Source: Verrucolacustris sp044348085
GTDB lineage: Bacteria; Verrucomicrobiota; Verrucomicrobiia; Methylacidiphilales; Verrucolacustridaceae
Reading direction: 5' to 3'
DNA length: 64,000 nucleotides
NCBI GenBank assembly: GCA_044348085.1
Contig: JBIKTM010000002.1
Coordinates: 81,233 to 145,232, forward strand
How positions within the stretch are numbered: the first letter of the stretch is position 1; each line of letters begins with the position of its first letter. Of the stretch, positions 34,320 to 42,607 are shown in pieces. The notes beneath the pieces are model-generated. The model did not search any database. It saw nothing but the letters and a program-made list of their open reading frames with translations, and was not told the DNA's origin. A program made the position numbers and the translations under genes.

Positions 34320-35887
34320 GACGGGCGAATACTCCTGCCTAACGAGACGACCCGATGGTTGATGAACAAGAGCACCAGCAGGAAGAAAAAGCCAAGCACA
34401 ACCCAAGCCACAAAGGCCGAAACAAGCGCCACAACACTTAAGGGCTGAATTTTTTTTACCTCCCAACCTCCGGCGACGCTAAAAAGATCCGTGTTATGGC
34501 CGAGATAGCTTTCCGAGATGGCATTGACCAGCTGGCGGGAAGAGTCGAGAAGAAGCCCCAGTTGCGTACCAGCGTCCCGGACAGAGCTAGCGCCCGCCGA
34601 GTGAGCCCGGTCCTCCTTGGGCGGGGGTGGCTGAAGGGGGGAGTTCGCTGGGCGTTCCGCACCTTGTCGGGCCAGCGCCGCCCGGACGATTTGCAGATTT
34701 TGGCGAAGCTCGTCGCAGGAAAGCTCATCCTGTGTATCCGCAATTCTAGCCTTCTCAATTTCCTCCAACATTTCTTTCAGGTAGTCCCGGTCTGCCCCGG
34801 TCTGGGCCAATCCCAAAAGACGGCTGAAAAAAAGTTCGACGAACCCACCTCCCTTCGAAATAGCCGTCTCGCCCGTATCGGCGATAGGGGCACCGGGACG
34901 ACCGGCAAGATAGTCCCGGTACGTCTCTACCAAGGCGGATAAACGATCTTTGGAGGACTTGGCGCGGCTTTCGCGAAACTTGAGCTGAAGCTCCATGGCC
35001 TGCGAGAGTTTCACGATTTCCTGATTGGTACCGATCTGAGTCAGCATGATCTCCTGAATCGAAGGTAAGGTCTGCTCCCGATAGGCGCGGAGCCGTAGCT
35101 TGAGATCGACCACAGTAGTACCATCCGACAAGGCCACCAAGGAAGCACCAGGGAGCTTTTCCACGTAGACCAATCCTTCCTCCAAAGCTCGGGCCCGGTT
35201 GTTGATCGCAGCAAACTTCTCGATTTCTGATTGCCCCTCCTTTTCATAGTTGGTATTCAACCCCGGCAGGTGGGAGGAGAAGGAGTAGATTTGCTTGTTG
35301 CTAACAGCCTGCCTAGCCCAGATGACCGGGATGTCAGACAAGACCTTGGCTTTCACGTCCAAGGGGACCCTGGGGGAGCGACTCCCATCAAACCAAGCCA
35401 AACGGAAAACCGTGGAGAAGGTGCTGCGCAAACGGCTGCGATACTCCTGCTCCAAAGCCTGCCGATCGGGACCGCTGAGCTTGCTATCGTTGAATCGGGA
35501 CGAGTATTCGCCGATAACATTCTGCAAATTACCCGACGACTGGGTGATGGAGAGAGACGACTCGAAGGCAGGAAACTCGATCCATTGTTGAAGATTATAG
35601 ACCTCGTACACCGTGCGTAGGACAGAACGATCCAGCAGCTCCTCGGCACTGAATGGTAGATCGTTAGGGTATTTGCCATCTTGGGCCCCTTTAAACCCGA
35701 GGGACAGATCCATCGAGCATACCTCTGTCTTGGGCGTCAAAAACAGGACCGTGCCCACCAAAAGCAACCCGCTCAATAGCAGTCCCGCCAACCCGAACTT
35801 TAGCCGCTGTTTCTGCTGTTTCAGCAATTCCCACAACGGGGCCAAGGGAATAACGTCATCCCCTCGTACAGGCCTATCAGCTTGCAT
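34316..35887 (-). CDS. Wzz-like bitopic membrane protein, paralogue A
   Basis: A 523-residue protein with DVIPLAPLWELLKQQKQRLK before a first helix (FGLAGLLLSGLLLVGTVLFL, residues about 31-50), then YPNDLPFSAEELLDRSVLRTVYEVYNL, a long helical region with RSRLRSTFSTVFRLAWFDG, and a C-terminal helix (VALVSAFVAWVVLGFFFLLVLLFI). It is a tandem paralogue of the downstream gene, colinear along most of its length but diverged. I infer a chain-length or export role for the glycan; a structural scaffold is an alternative. A proline-rich stretch (NSPLQPPPPKED) lies before the last helix. Confidence 0.7.
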   Translation of the reverse strand: MQADRPVRGDDVIPLAPLWELLKQQKQRLKFGLAGLLLSGLLLVGTVLFLTPKTEVCSMDLSLGFKGAQDGKYPNDLPFSAEELLDRSVLRTVYEVYNLQQWIEFPAFESSLSITQSSGNLQNVIGEYSSRFNDSKLSGPDRQALEQEYRSRLRSTFSTVFRLAWFDGSRSPRVPLDVKAKVLSDIPVIWARQAVSNKQIYSFSSHLPGLNTNYEKEGQSEIEKFAAINNRARALEEGLVYVEKLPGASLVALSDGTTVVDLKLRLRAYREQTLPSIQEIMLTQIGTNQEIVKLSQAMELQLKFRESRAKSSKDRLSALVETYRDYLAGRPGAPIADTGETAISKGGGFVELFFSRLLGLAQTGADRDYLKEMLEEIEKARIADTQDELSCDELRQNLQIVRAALARQGAERPANSPLQPPPPKEDRAHSAGASSVRDAGTQLGLLLDSSRQLVNAISESYLGHNTDLFSVAGGWEVKKIQPLSVVALVSAFVAWVVLGFFFLLVLLFINHRVVSLGRSIRPS

Positions 35888-36005
35888 GAAATTACTTTTA
35901 GTTTCGGAAGGCGAAAGGTCGAGAAGGAATCATTAAAAGACTATCTATTTTTGAGAGATCAATCCATTTCGCATATAATTTCATAAGATTCCGCCTTAAA
36001 GCGCA

Positions 36006-36797
36006 TTAAGGCTTAGGAGGGTGGGGCTTTTTGGAGAGCTTATGCTCCAAAAGCCGGGTGTGGCGGACGAGAGTCGAGTAAAAAGTCGAGGCGGCGATAT
36101 AAAAGCCAGGATATCCATCGAGAAATCCAAGCCGGAAGACATAGGCCCGAAAAAATCTCCAGAACGCGCGGAAGGTGGCCTCGGCTGGTAACCAGCGAGA
36201 TCTTTTCTTTAAACGCGATTCCAAATAAAGATCAGAGAAGTAGTTGATCTTCGAGACATAGTGGGAAATGGAAGGATTCGAGTAGTGGAGTATATCCCCG
36301 GACAACGCGCCAACTCTGCCTTCTACTATCAGTCGGTCGTGCGGATCCGTCCCGCCCCACTTCGCCTTCCCAGCACGCCAAAGCCGTGTCTGCCAATCTG
36401 GATACCAGTCACCATGTCGAACCCAGTGGCCAAGAAAGAGCGAACAGCGAGCCATCCTCAAGGCCACGGGGCCCTCCGCTTTCGGCGAAAGAAAAAAACG
36501 GTGAATCGATTTCTTCAGCTTCGAGGAAATCTCCTCATCGGAATCGAGGCCAAGAATCCAGGGCTGAAGGGCTTTCTCTGCCGCCGAATTTTTTTGGGCG
36601 ATATGCTCCTTCCAAGGTTCACGGAAAACACGGGCCCCGTGTTGCTCCGCAATCTTGTCCGTCCCGTCGGCAACATCATCATTCACCACAACCACAATAT
36701 CGGAAACCCACCCCCGAACACTCTCCAGAGCCCGACCGATCCGGTCGGCATCAGGCCCAGAGATCATACAGACCGATATGGGGAGAGGAGCAGACAT
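36006..36797 (-). CDS. GT2 glycosyltransferase, WaaE/KdtX-like
   Basis: GT-A fold: PISVCMISGPDADRIGRALE, DIVVVVNDDVADGTDKIA, WILGLDSDEEISSKLKKSI (the metal-binding DxD-like motif) and HWVRHGDWYPDWQTRLWR, which is characteristic of the lipopolysaccharide core beta-1,4-glucosyltransferase (WaaE) group. The C-terminal half (WRFFRAYVFRLGFLDGYPGFYIA) is typical too. At 263 residues it is full length. It probably adds a sugar to the lipid A core in the cytoplasm. It is separated from the Wzz-like pair by 118 bases. Confidence 0.85.
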   Translation of the reverse strand: MSAPLPISVCMISGPDADRIGRALESVRGWVSDIVVVVNDDVADGTDKIAEQHGARVFREPWKEHIAQKNSAAEKALQPWILGLDSDEEISSKLKKSIHRFFLSPKAEGPVALRMARCSLFLGHWVRHGDWYPDWQTRLWRAGKAKWGGTDPHDRLIVEGRVGALSGDILHYSNPSISHYVSKINYFSDLYLESRLKKRSRWLPAEATFRAFWRFFRAYVFRLGFLDGYPGFYIAASTFYSTLVRHTRLLEHKLSKKPHPPKP

Positions 36798-36887
36798 CCC
36801 CCTACTTTATCGTAACGAAGGCGGAGGACAACCTTGGGCGAATCGACTCGCAGAAGGGGCCATTTTGGTTTATGCTTTTAACTTGCG

Positions 36888-36974
36888 GGACAGGTGCCGG
36901 AGCGGTCTATCGGGCTCGCCTGGAAAGCGTGTGTTGGGTAAAACCAACCGAGGGTTCGAATCCCTCCCTGTCCG
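36888..36974 (+). tRNA. tRNA-Ser(GGA)
   Basis: An 87-base cloverleaf. The acceptor stem is GGACAGG/CCTGTCC with G as discriminator, and the anticodon loop CTGGAAA contains GGA. A long variable arm (TTGG...CCAA) is typical of class II serine tRNA, and the T-arm is GAGGG-TTCGAAT-CCCTC. The anticodon stem CTCGC/GCGTG has one T-T mismatch. CCA is not encoded. Confidence 0.92.
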
Positions 36975-37046
36975 AACGCTAGTGAGGAGAGGGAATTCTA
37001 TCCGACGGAGGCGTTATTTGGATGGGTCTCAGGGTAACGGGGGACC

Positions 37047-37063
37047 AATCCCTCCCTGTCCGA
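37047..37063. repeat. Direct copy of the tRNA-Ser 3' end
   Basis: The 17 bases AATCCCTCCCTGTCCGA at 36959-36975 (T-arm end, acceptor strand and flank) recur exactly here, 88 bases further on. Such copies arise from integration at a tRNA 3' end or from decay of a duplicated tRNA gene. No integrase is seen nearby. The rest of 36975-37268 has no gene; it includes a short hairpin TCCCGC/GCGGGA near 37074. Confidence 0.6.
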
Positions 37064-37228
37064 CCCTACTACGTCCCGCAGTCGCGGGACTTCGAAGGGC
37101 TGGGAGGACAGGGTGTCTCATATCCCAGAGGGGAAGAACGGATGGCGCGGGGGCAGGTCCTAGGGGGCGCAATCTTCTCCAAGGCGTTAAATGTTTAGAT
37201 TGATCGCCGAAGCCTGCATTAACAACGC

Positions 37229-37297
37229 GGTTGCCTTGCAAAGGCAACCCTACCTACGCGTTGAATGTTTAGGTAGGGTCCGCTTTGCAAGCGGACC
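37229..37297. repeat. REP pair downstream of RAYT 1
   Basis: Two perfect palindromes: GGTTGCCTT-gca-AAGGCAACC (37229-37249) and GGTCCGCTT-tgc-AAGCGGACC (37277-37297). CTACCTA and TAGGTAG sit inverted between them. They lie next to the stop-codon side of the RAYT gene. The first palindrome recurs at 37843 on the other side of the gene, as expected for REPs mobilised by their own transposase. Confidence 0.8.
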
Positions 37298-37760
37298 GTT
37301 CGGAGGTCTTGAAGTCTACTGCCGTCCAAACATATGGCCAGTCCTTCGAATCTGCGATCAAACCTTCTCGCACTGGATTGGAATATATATAGACCCACTT
37401 CTCGCATGAACTTGCAACCGACCTTAACCGATGATCGAAGAAACCTGCTTGAAATATCAAATTCTCCCTCCACGCCATCCACCGTTTCCATCGAGCGACC
37501 ACTTCGTGCATCAGTTGATTTCCCGCAAAACTTGCCAACAGATGCAAATGGTCTGGCATTAGAAGCAGAAGCTCGCACCTCCAGACGCCGAGTTGTGAGA
37601 GCCGCAAAGCCGATTGAAAGATTCCGCTAGCAGTTTTGGGGTAACAAAGTTGATTTCGGCGTCTTCGTTTGCAGCACAGGGTTATGAAATACTCAGGAGC
37701 CTCCGCCCAACCGGGAATACTGTGATCTAATTTCTTTCGCACCGCCCAACTGGAGTCCAT
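37269..37760 (-). CDS. REP-associated tyrosine transposase (RAYT 1, Y1/IS200-like)
   Basis: A 163-residue Y1 transposase: FITLCCKRRRRNQLC, the HUH motif LLLMPDHLHLLASF, WRENLIFQAGFFDHRLRS, then VYIYSNPVREGLIADSKDWPYV, carrying the catalytic Tyr region and the NP motif common to RAYTs. It is flanked by matching palindromic REPs at 37229-37297 and 37843-37919, the expected substrate. Start ATG 37760. It probably nicks single-stranded DNA at REP hairpins. Its activity today is unknown. Confidence 0.85.
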   Translation of the reverse strand: MDSSWAVRKKLDHSIPGWAEAPEYFITLCCKRRRRNQLCYPKTASGIFQSALRLSQLGVWRCELLLLMPDHLHLLASFAGNQLMHEVVARWKRWMAWRENLIFQAGFFDHRLRSVASSCEKWVYIYSNPVREGLIADSKDWPYVWTAVDFKTSERSACKADPT

Positions 37761-37842
37761 AAAGATTAAACTGCACTTCTTCGCATGAGGTTCGGTAAAA
37801 AGTTAAAACATCATCGAAGCGATCAATCTTGAGGTTTGGGTC

Positions 37843-37919
37843 GGTTGCCTTGCAAAGGCAACCCTACCTAGGCTTTGAATCTTTAGGTTGAATCAGAGGC
37901 GGCGTAGGGACACACCGCC
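37843..37919. repeat. REP copies upstream of RAYT 1
   Basis: GGTTGCCTTGCAAAGGCAAC at 37843 repeats the palindrome at 37229, including the CCTACCTA that follows. A second, weaker palindrome with GGCGG and CCGCC arms lies at 37898-37919, and CCTACCT follows it too. The set mirrors the pair on the other side of the transposase. Confidence 0.7.
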
Positions 37920-37930
37920 CTACCTAATTT

Positions 37931-38341
37931 TCAACCTACCCAAGCAAACTCGACAGGCTTTTCAACCCGTGGATCTAAACTGCGGTGAACGGGACAGCCA
38001 AGCGCAGCCGCTTCTAGAAGTTTTCTTTGGGGATGATTCCCTGGAAGTGGAATGGTGATTTTCGATTTAAGTGCCACAATTCTTCGGGGCGTATCGGTGC
38101 TCATTTCTTTGGTCGTCTCGATCTTCATGCCCTCAAGGTTGATCGAGTGTCTCTTTGCGGCAATCCCCATAATCGTAGCCATGCATGCTGCCAGAGCAGT
38201 CGCGACGAGATCCGTCGGAGAAAAAGATTCCCCTTTTCCTTCATTATCGACAGGTGCATCGGTTGATAGCTTGGCTCCCGACGGACCGTGTGTGGCCGAG
38301 CAGTGAAGCTGGCCTTCGTATGAAACGGAAATTTTTACCAA
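37931..38341 (-). CDS. OsmC-family protein
   Basis: The OsmC/Ohr fold is shown by ESFSPTDLVATALAACMATIMG with the first peroxidatic-type Cys, and LEAAALGCPVHRSLDP with the second. VSYEGQLHCSATHGPSG is the usual N-terminal strand. It should detoxify organic hydroperoxides or similar thiol-reactive compounds in the cytoplasm. The usual family start is near VKISVSYEG, so I use TTG at 38341 (136 residues). The frame back to ATG 38392 would overlap the upstream gene by 44 bases. Confidence 0.82.
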   Translation of the reverse strand: MVKISVSYEGQLHCSATHGPSGAKLSTDAPVDNEGKGESFSPTDLVATALAACMATIMGIAAKRHSINLEGMKIETTKEMSTDTPRRIVALKSKITIPLPGNHPQRKLLEAAALGCPVHRSLDPRVEKPVEFAWVG

Positions 38342-38348
38342 GGTTAGT

Positions 38349-39029
38349 TTAGCCCTGTCCTGCACCAGGGCTTCGTGCCCATCCGCCAGCAATGCCCAAG
38401 AGGAACATGATTCCAGAACCTGCTGCGGCGCCCAGCAACACTTTTAAAAGCTCGAGGGTCATCGAGCGTCTCTGGTTTTCCAGCGCCCGTTCCGTTCCTA
38501 TCTTCAACTGCGCTTTTTGCGCATCCGTCTGCTGGGTCAGCTTGGTCATAAATTCCGGGCCTTTCAGCGTGGTCCGATTCTGCTGGTTAAAATTGGAGAC
38601 GACTGCCTGAAGCTCGTTGGCGTCGAGCGTTTTGACCCTATCCACCGTTGTTTCCAGTTGGCGCATCTGGGCCTGACTTTGTGCGGTAATCTGCTGTTCG
38701 GCCACGACGATTAACCGATTCCCTGTGATCAAAGCCGAGGCGATCACAAGAAGGAAGCCGCCCGCATAAATAAATGGAACGTAGGAGAGAAGCTTCATCA
38801 CCGTTCTCTCGATCGGCAAAGGCATGACACGCGGGAAGGCGAGCAAGACCCCTAAGGCCAAAAGAGGAACGGGGGTGCGATCCACTAACCCGGAACTAAA
38901 GCGAAAGGCTTGAAGAGCCCCACCAAAAGGGTTGCCTAATAGTTGGAAGAGCAAGTCGATGCCCGCAAAGGCCAAAAGACCATAACCAACAACGCGGATG
39001 ATTTGCGGAGTAGGAGAATTAGATTTCAT
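38349..39029 (-). CDS. HpsJ-like polytopic membrane protein
   Basis: A 226-residue protein with hydrophobic segments VVGYGLLAFAGIDLLFQLL, PLLALGVLLAFPRVM, YVPFIYAGGFLLVIASALIT and a last one, LLKVLLGAAAGSGIMFLLGIAG. Between the third and fourth lies a polar helical stretch rich in Gln (QQITAQSQAQMRQLETTVDR). The pattern of two or three helices, a coiled-coil-like loop and a final helix resembles HpsJ-type proteins of cyanobacteria and relatives (recalled, low certainty). It may assist polysaccharide export. It is transcribed divergently from the DUF1800 gene, with 162 bases between. Confidence 0.5.
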   Translation of the reverse strand: MKSNSPTPQIIRVVGYGLLAFAGIDLLFQLLGNPFGGALQAFRFSSGLVDRTPVPLLALGVLLAFPRVMPLPIERTVMKLLSYVPFIYAGGFLLVIASALITGNRLIVVAEQQITAQSQAQMRQLETTVDRVKTLDANELQAVVSNFNQQNRTTLKGPEFMTKLTQQTDAQKAQLKIGTERALENQRRSMTLELLKVLLGAAAGSGIMFLLGIAGGWARSPGAGQG

Positions 39030-39191
39030 ATCGCGGTAGCTTGCTGAAACTGAAAATTATGTCCAGAGCCAAGACATCCGCAGGGCTTATTCCTGCTTAT
39101 AACTTGTTAGCCATAAACACCCTCTGCCTATTTTTCGTATTTTAAAAAAATAACGGCATCTTTTCCCAATTTGCGTAGTTTAATCCTATAG

Positions 39192-40817
39192 ATGCTATCC
39201 ACCCTCACTGCATCGGACTGGGACCGTAACAAGGCGGCCATCCTTCTGCACCGGGCCGGCTTTGGCGGGACTCCACAGGAAGTAGATGCCTTGGCCACCC
39301 TTTCCCCCACCGAAGCGGCCGATTTCCTGCTGGGACCGGCCAAGCTCCTTCCTCCTGACCCCCCCGCCTTTTTGCGGGAAAGTAGCATGGAAGAGGCTCT
39401 GAAATCAGAGCGAGTCAAAATCAACTCCCTTTCGGATCAGGCCAAGGCAGATGCAAAGAGAGAAGTCGCCCAGTATCTGCGGGCTAATCAGGGCCGCCAG
39501 ATGACCGAGCTCCGCGGCTGGTGGCTCAAGCAGATGGCGGAACCTGCGAGGGCTGCGCGGGAAAAACTCACCCTCTTTCTCCACGGCCACTTTGCCACTA
39601 GTTTTGAAAAGGTCCGCAGCCCCTTCCTTCTGTATCAACAAAACTCTCTGTTTCGTGAAAAAGCCTACGGTATGTGGTCGGATCTGGTTCTGGGAGTGGC
39701 ACAAGACCCAGCCATGTTGCTCTATCTCGATGGAGCCAAAAGCCGGGCAGAAGCCCCAAATGAAAATTTTGCCCGGGAACTTTTCGAGCTCTTCACCCTT
39801 GGAGAGGGAAATTATACGGAAAAGGATATCCAAGAAAGTGCCCGCGCCTTCACCGGTTGGGGGATCGGGGTGGACAAAGGGAAAAAAGGCGGCCTCCAGC
39901 GCGGATCCTATCCCTCCTTCAAAAACATGCCAAAGTGGCACGATACAGGATCGAAGACGATTTTTCGTTCGACCGGAAATTTCGATGGGGCCGATGTGAT
40001 TCGTCTAACCCTTGCTCAAGAGGCAGCCCCACGGTGGATAACCCAAAAGCTTTGGCGCTTCTACGCCGGATGGCCCGCCCCCGAGCCCCTGCTACAGGAA
40101 TTAGTTCGAGAGTGGCAGTCACTCAAGGGCGAGATCCGCCCATTTCTAATGGCGATGTGGACCAATCCCAATTTTTATGACCCTGTCCGTGCGGCCGACC
40201 GGGTGAAATCCCCAGCGGAGTGGCTTGTCGGGCTCTGCCGACAGCTTGGTCGCCCCCTGCCTGCTCCAGTACTATCCTCACATGCTTTAAGTCTACTTGG
40301 ACAAAATCTTTTTGAGCCCCCTAATGTCAAAGGGTGGGATGGCGGAATTGCGTGGATTAACACCTCCAGCATCAGTCGGCGATACGAGTATGGTTCATGG
40401 CTGGTGGACGGTACCCAAGGGCTGCAAAAACTTTCCACTCTGAATATGGCGAAAATGGCTGGGGAAAGCGGCTTGCTGAAGATGTCTCTGCCGGAAATCA
40501 GTCCTGAGGGAGTGGTGATCCCTCATGGCATCAAAGATATCGATCCCGTCGCAAAGCAGGCTGCCACGGAAAAAATGAGGGAAACGCTGTCCCTTCCCCC
40601 CGCTTCTGTCGCTGGCATCGCGACATCGGAAGAACGGCAAAGCGGGGAAAAGCTGCTTGCTGCATTGTCGTCCCGTTTTCTTTCCGGCGAAACGATCCCC
40701 GAGGATTTGCGCGCCCGTTTCCAGCATGCAGCAGGGGACAAAATCCCCTTCACTGATGCAGCGGTTCGGAAAATGATTTTGGCCATCGTGCAAAGCCCGC
40801 TCTATCAAGTCACATGA
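39192..40817 (+). CDS. DUF1800-family protein
   Basis: A 541-residue protein of the DUF1800 family: LLHRAGFGGTPQEVDALATL at the start, LTLFLHGHFATSFEKVRSP, and the hallmark ENFARELFELFTLGEGNYTE followed by DIQESARAFTGWGI. The function of the family is unknown; it nearly always precedes a DUF1501 gene, as here (10-base gap). No classic signal peptide is seen. The gene pair is common in Planctomycetes, Verrucomicrobia and Proteobacteria. Confidence 0.9.
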   Translation: MLSTLTASDWDRNKAAILLHRAGFGGTPQEVDALATLSPTEAADFLLGPAKLLPPDPPAFLRESSMEEALKSERVKINSLSDQAKADAKREVAQYLRANQGRQMTELRGWWLKQMAEPARAAREKLTLFLHGHFATSFEKVRSPFLLYQQNSLFREKAYGMWSDLVLGVAQDPAMLLYLDGAKSRAEAPNENFARELFELFTLGEGNYTEKDIQESARAFTGWGIGVDKGKKGGLQRGSYPSFKNMPKWHDTGSKTIFRSTGNFDGADVIRLTLAQEAAPRWITQKLWRFYAGWPAPEPLLQELVREWQSLKGEIRPFLMAMWTNPNFYDPVRAADRVKSPAEWLVGLCRQLGRPLPAPVLSSHALSLLGQNLFEPPNVKGWDGGIAWINTSSISRRYEYGSWLVDGTQGLQKLSTLNMAKMAGESGLLKMSLPEISPEGVVIPHGIKDIDPVAKQAATEKMRETLSLPPASVAGIATSEERQSGEKLLAALSSRFLSGETIPEDLRARFQHAAGDKIPFTDAAVRKMILAIVQSPLYQVT

Positions 40818-40827
40818 AAGGACCCGC

Positions 40828-42150
40828 ATGAATAACCACGAACTGAAAACCCGTAGGGAATTTCTCCGCACTGGCCTCTTGGGTGGTTCATTGTCCTGGA
40901 CGTTGCCTGCATTTCTTAGCCGCACGATGCAGACTCTCCACGCCCAGGCAGATGGGGCTTTGATTCAAGGGGTGACAGGACGGGACGGAAATATTCTCGT
41001 AGTTCTACAGTTGGCAGGAGGAAATGACGGTCTCAACACCGTCATCCCGACCGGAAATGACGAATACCGAAAAGCTCGCCCAACCCTCGGGCTGACCGAG
41101 TCCAAAATTTTGCGGATCGATGCAGCGACTGGACTTCACCCCTCCCTTTCCGGCTTGGCTTCGGCTTATCAGGACGGCCATCTGGCCATTGTTCAAGGTG
41201 TTGGCTATCCCAATCCGAATCGCTCTCATTTTCGGTCCACGGAAATATGGGCTACGGCCGTTGATTCTGACAAATCTTCCACGACAGGTTGGATTGGAAG
41301 ATATTTTGATAACGCCTGCTCGGGTTGCGATGCCTCAGTCGGAATCGCCGCAGCCTCCCAACTGCCCCAATCCTTCGCTGCGGCAACTCCCAAAGGAGTC
41401 CTTTATCAGGGGGGCGGTGGCACAAAAAAGAAAACTTCGAAAAAGAAAGGTTCCAACCTGTCCGATTCGGATGCCTCGATGATGTCCATGGAAGAGGATG
41501 ATGCGGGCGAAGCGGGCGGATCCATCGGCATGCTTAATGGGCCTGGCAATTTAGGAAAGATGTCGGCGCTAGATTTCTTGGAACGCACCGAAATGGATGC
41601 GAAGGTTAGTCAGCAGGAGATTGCAAATGCTTCGGCCAAGGCAAAGAACTCAGTCCCATTTCCAAGCAGTCGCCTTGGTCAAAATTTTGCCATGGTTTCC
41701 CGTCTCATTGCAGGTGGAATGCCGACTCGGATCTACTATTTATCTTTGGGCGGATTTGATACCCACACCCAACAGGCCGCAGCACACGAACGGCTTCTAA
41801 AGGAAATGGGAGATGCGGTTTCCGCCTTTCTGGCCGACCTGAAAGCGCAGGGGAATCTTGGGAGAGTCACGCTGATGACCTTTAGTGAGTTCGGCCGGCG
41901 AGTGAAGGAAAATGCCAGCGGCGGCACAGATCATGGAGCAGCTGCCCCTCTCTTTCTCGCGGGTGGCGGAGTGAAGGCGGGATTGCTTGGCCAAATGCCC
42001 TCCCTCGCTCCCAAGGACCTGTTCGACGGGGACGTAAAGTACAACACCGACTTCCGATCCGTATACGCAACAGTTTTAGAAAAGCATTTGGGGGTAAAGT
42101 CTGCCCCAATACTCAAAAGGGATTTCCCAACGATCAATGTCTACGGGTAA
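40828..42150 (+). CDS. DUF1501-family Tat-exported protein
   Basis: A 440-residue protein with a twin-arginine signal (KTRREFLRTGLLGGSLSWTL) for export in folded form. DUF1501 motifs follow: VVLQLAGGNDGLNTVIP, YPNPNRSHFRSTEIWATA and FSEFGRRVKENASGGTDHG, a sulfatase/alkaline-phosphatase-like fold. An unusual low-complexity insert (Lys-rich, then Ser/Asp/Met-rich, residues about 195-232) interrupts the middle. It probably acts with the DUF1800 partner in the periplasm, role unknown. Its last 14 bases overlap the RAYT 2 start. Confidence 0.9.
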   Translation: MNNHELKTRREFLRTGLLGGSLSWTLPAFLSRTMQTLHAQADGALIQGVTGRDGNILVVLQLAGGNDGLNTVIPTGNDEYRKARPTLGLTESKILRIDAATGLHPSLSGLASAYQDGHLAIVQGVGYPNPNRSHFRSTEIWATAVDSDKSSTTGWIGRYFDNACSGCDASVGIAAASQLPQSFAAATPKGVLYQGGGGTKKKTSKKKGSNLSDSDASMMSMEEDDAGEAGGSIGMLNGPGNLGKMSALDFLERTEMDAKVSQQEIANASAKAKNSVPFPSSRLGQNFAMVSRLIAGGMPTRIYYLSLGGFDTHTQQAAAHERLLKEMGDAVSAFLADLKAQGNLGRVTLMTFSEFGRRVKENASGGTDHGAAAPLFLAGGGVKAGLLGQMPSLAPKDLFDGDVKYNTDFRSVYATVLEKHLGVKSAPILKRDFPTINVYG

Positions 42151-42607
42151 TTTTGTTTTTCCAAAACGCCGGCGTCTTCACCATATTACTCCTTGGAATA
42201 TCCAAGCCCCTGAATTTTTTTTAACTGTTTGCTGCGCGCAACCAGGCGTGAATCATTTATGCAAAGACGTGCCTGCAGGCACTGTTCTTGATGCGGCACA
42301 TCATTATCATTGCCGGAAACTTTGGCACTGTGAACTCATGGTTCTTATGCCAGATCACCTTCACGCGATACTCTCTGTTGGACAGCAAAAGAGCCTTGAG
42401 GCTGTTATCAAGTCATGGAAAGGTTGGACTGCGAAGGTCGCTGGAATTCAATGGCAGGATGGATTTTTTGAGCACCGATTAAGAAGTCCCAGCAGCGCTC
42501 AACAAAAGTGGCATTATGTAAATCAGAATCCTGTGCGAAAGGGCCTTGTCAAAAAGGCTGAGGACTGGCCGTGGCGATTTATGCCTGGTAGGGCGCATCA
42601 TCCTTGA
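42137..42607 (+). CDS. REP-associated tyrosine transposase (RAYT 2, Y1/IS200-like)
   Basis: A 156-residue Y1 transposase: FFLTVCCAQPGVNHLC, the HUH motif LMVLMPDHLHAILSV, IQWQDGFFEHRLRS and WHYVNQNPVRKGLVKKAEDW. It is related to but clearly diverged from RAYT 1 at 37269. The ATG lies inside the final codons of the DUF1501 gene. Directly after its stop (42585-42674) is a symmetric REP pair, the expected target. Confidence 0.83.
   Translation: MSTGNFVFPKRRRLHHITPWNIQAPEFFLTVCCAQPGVNHLCKDVPAGTVLDAAHHYHCRKLWHCELMVLMPDHLHAILSVGQQKSLEAVIKSWKGWTAKVAGIQWQDGFFEHRLRSPSSAQQKWHYVNQNPVRKGLVKKAEDWPWRFMPGRAHHP

Noticed and set aside
36261..36982. Plus-strand frames of 184 and 198 codons opposite the WaaE-like gene, one running into tRNA-Ser
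   Set aside because: Shadow frames; one runs through the tRNA, which a real gene would avoid.
39405..39941. A 178-codon minus-strand frame inside the DUF1800 gene
   Set aside because: Shadow of the DUF1800 gene, without motifs.
40395..40925. A 176-codon minus-strand frame across the DUF1800/DUF1501 junction
   Set aside because: It overlaps two clear genes and has no signal of its own.
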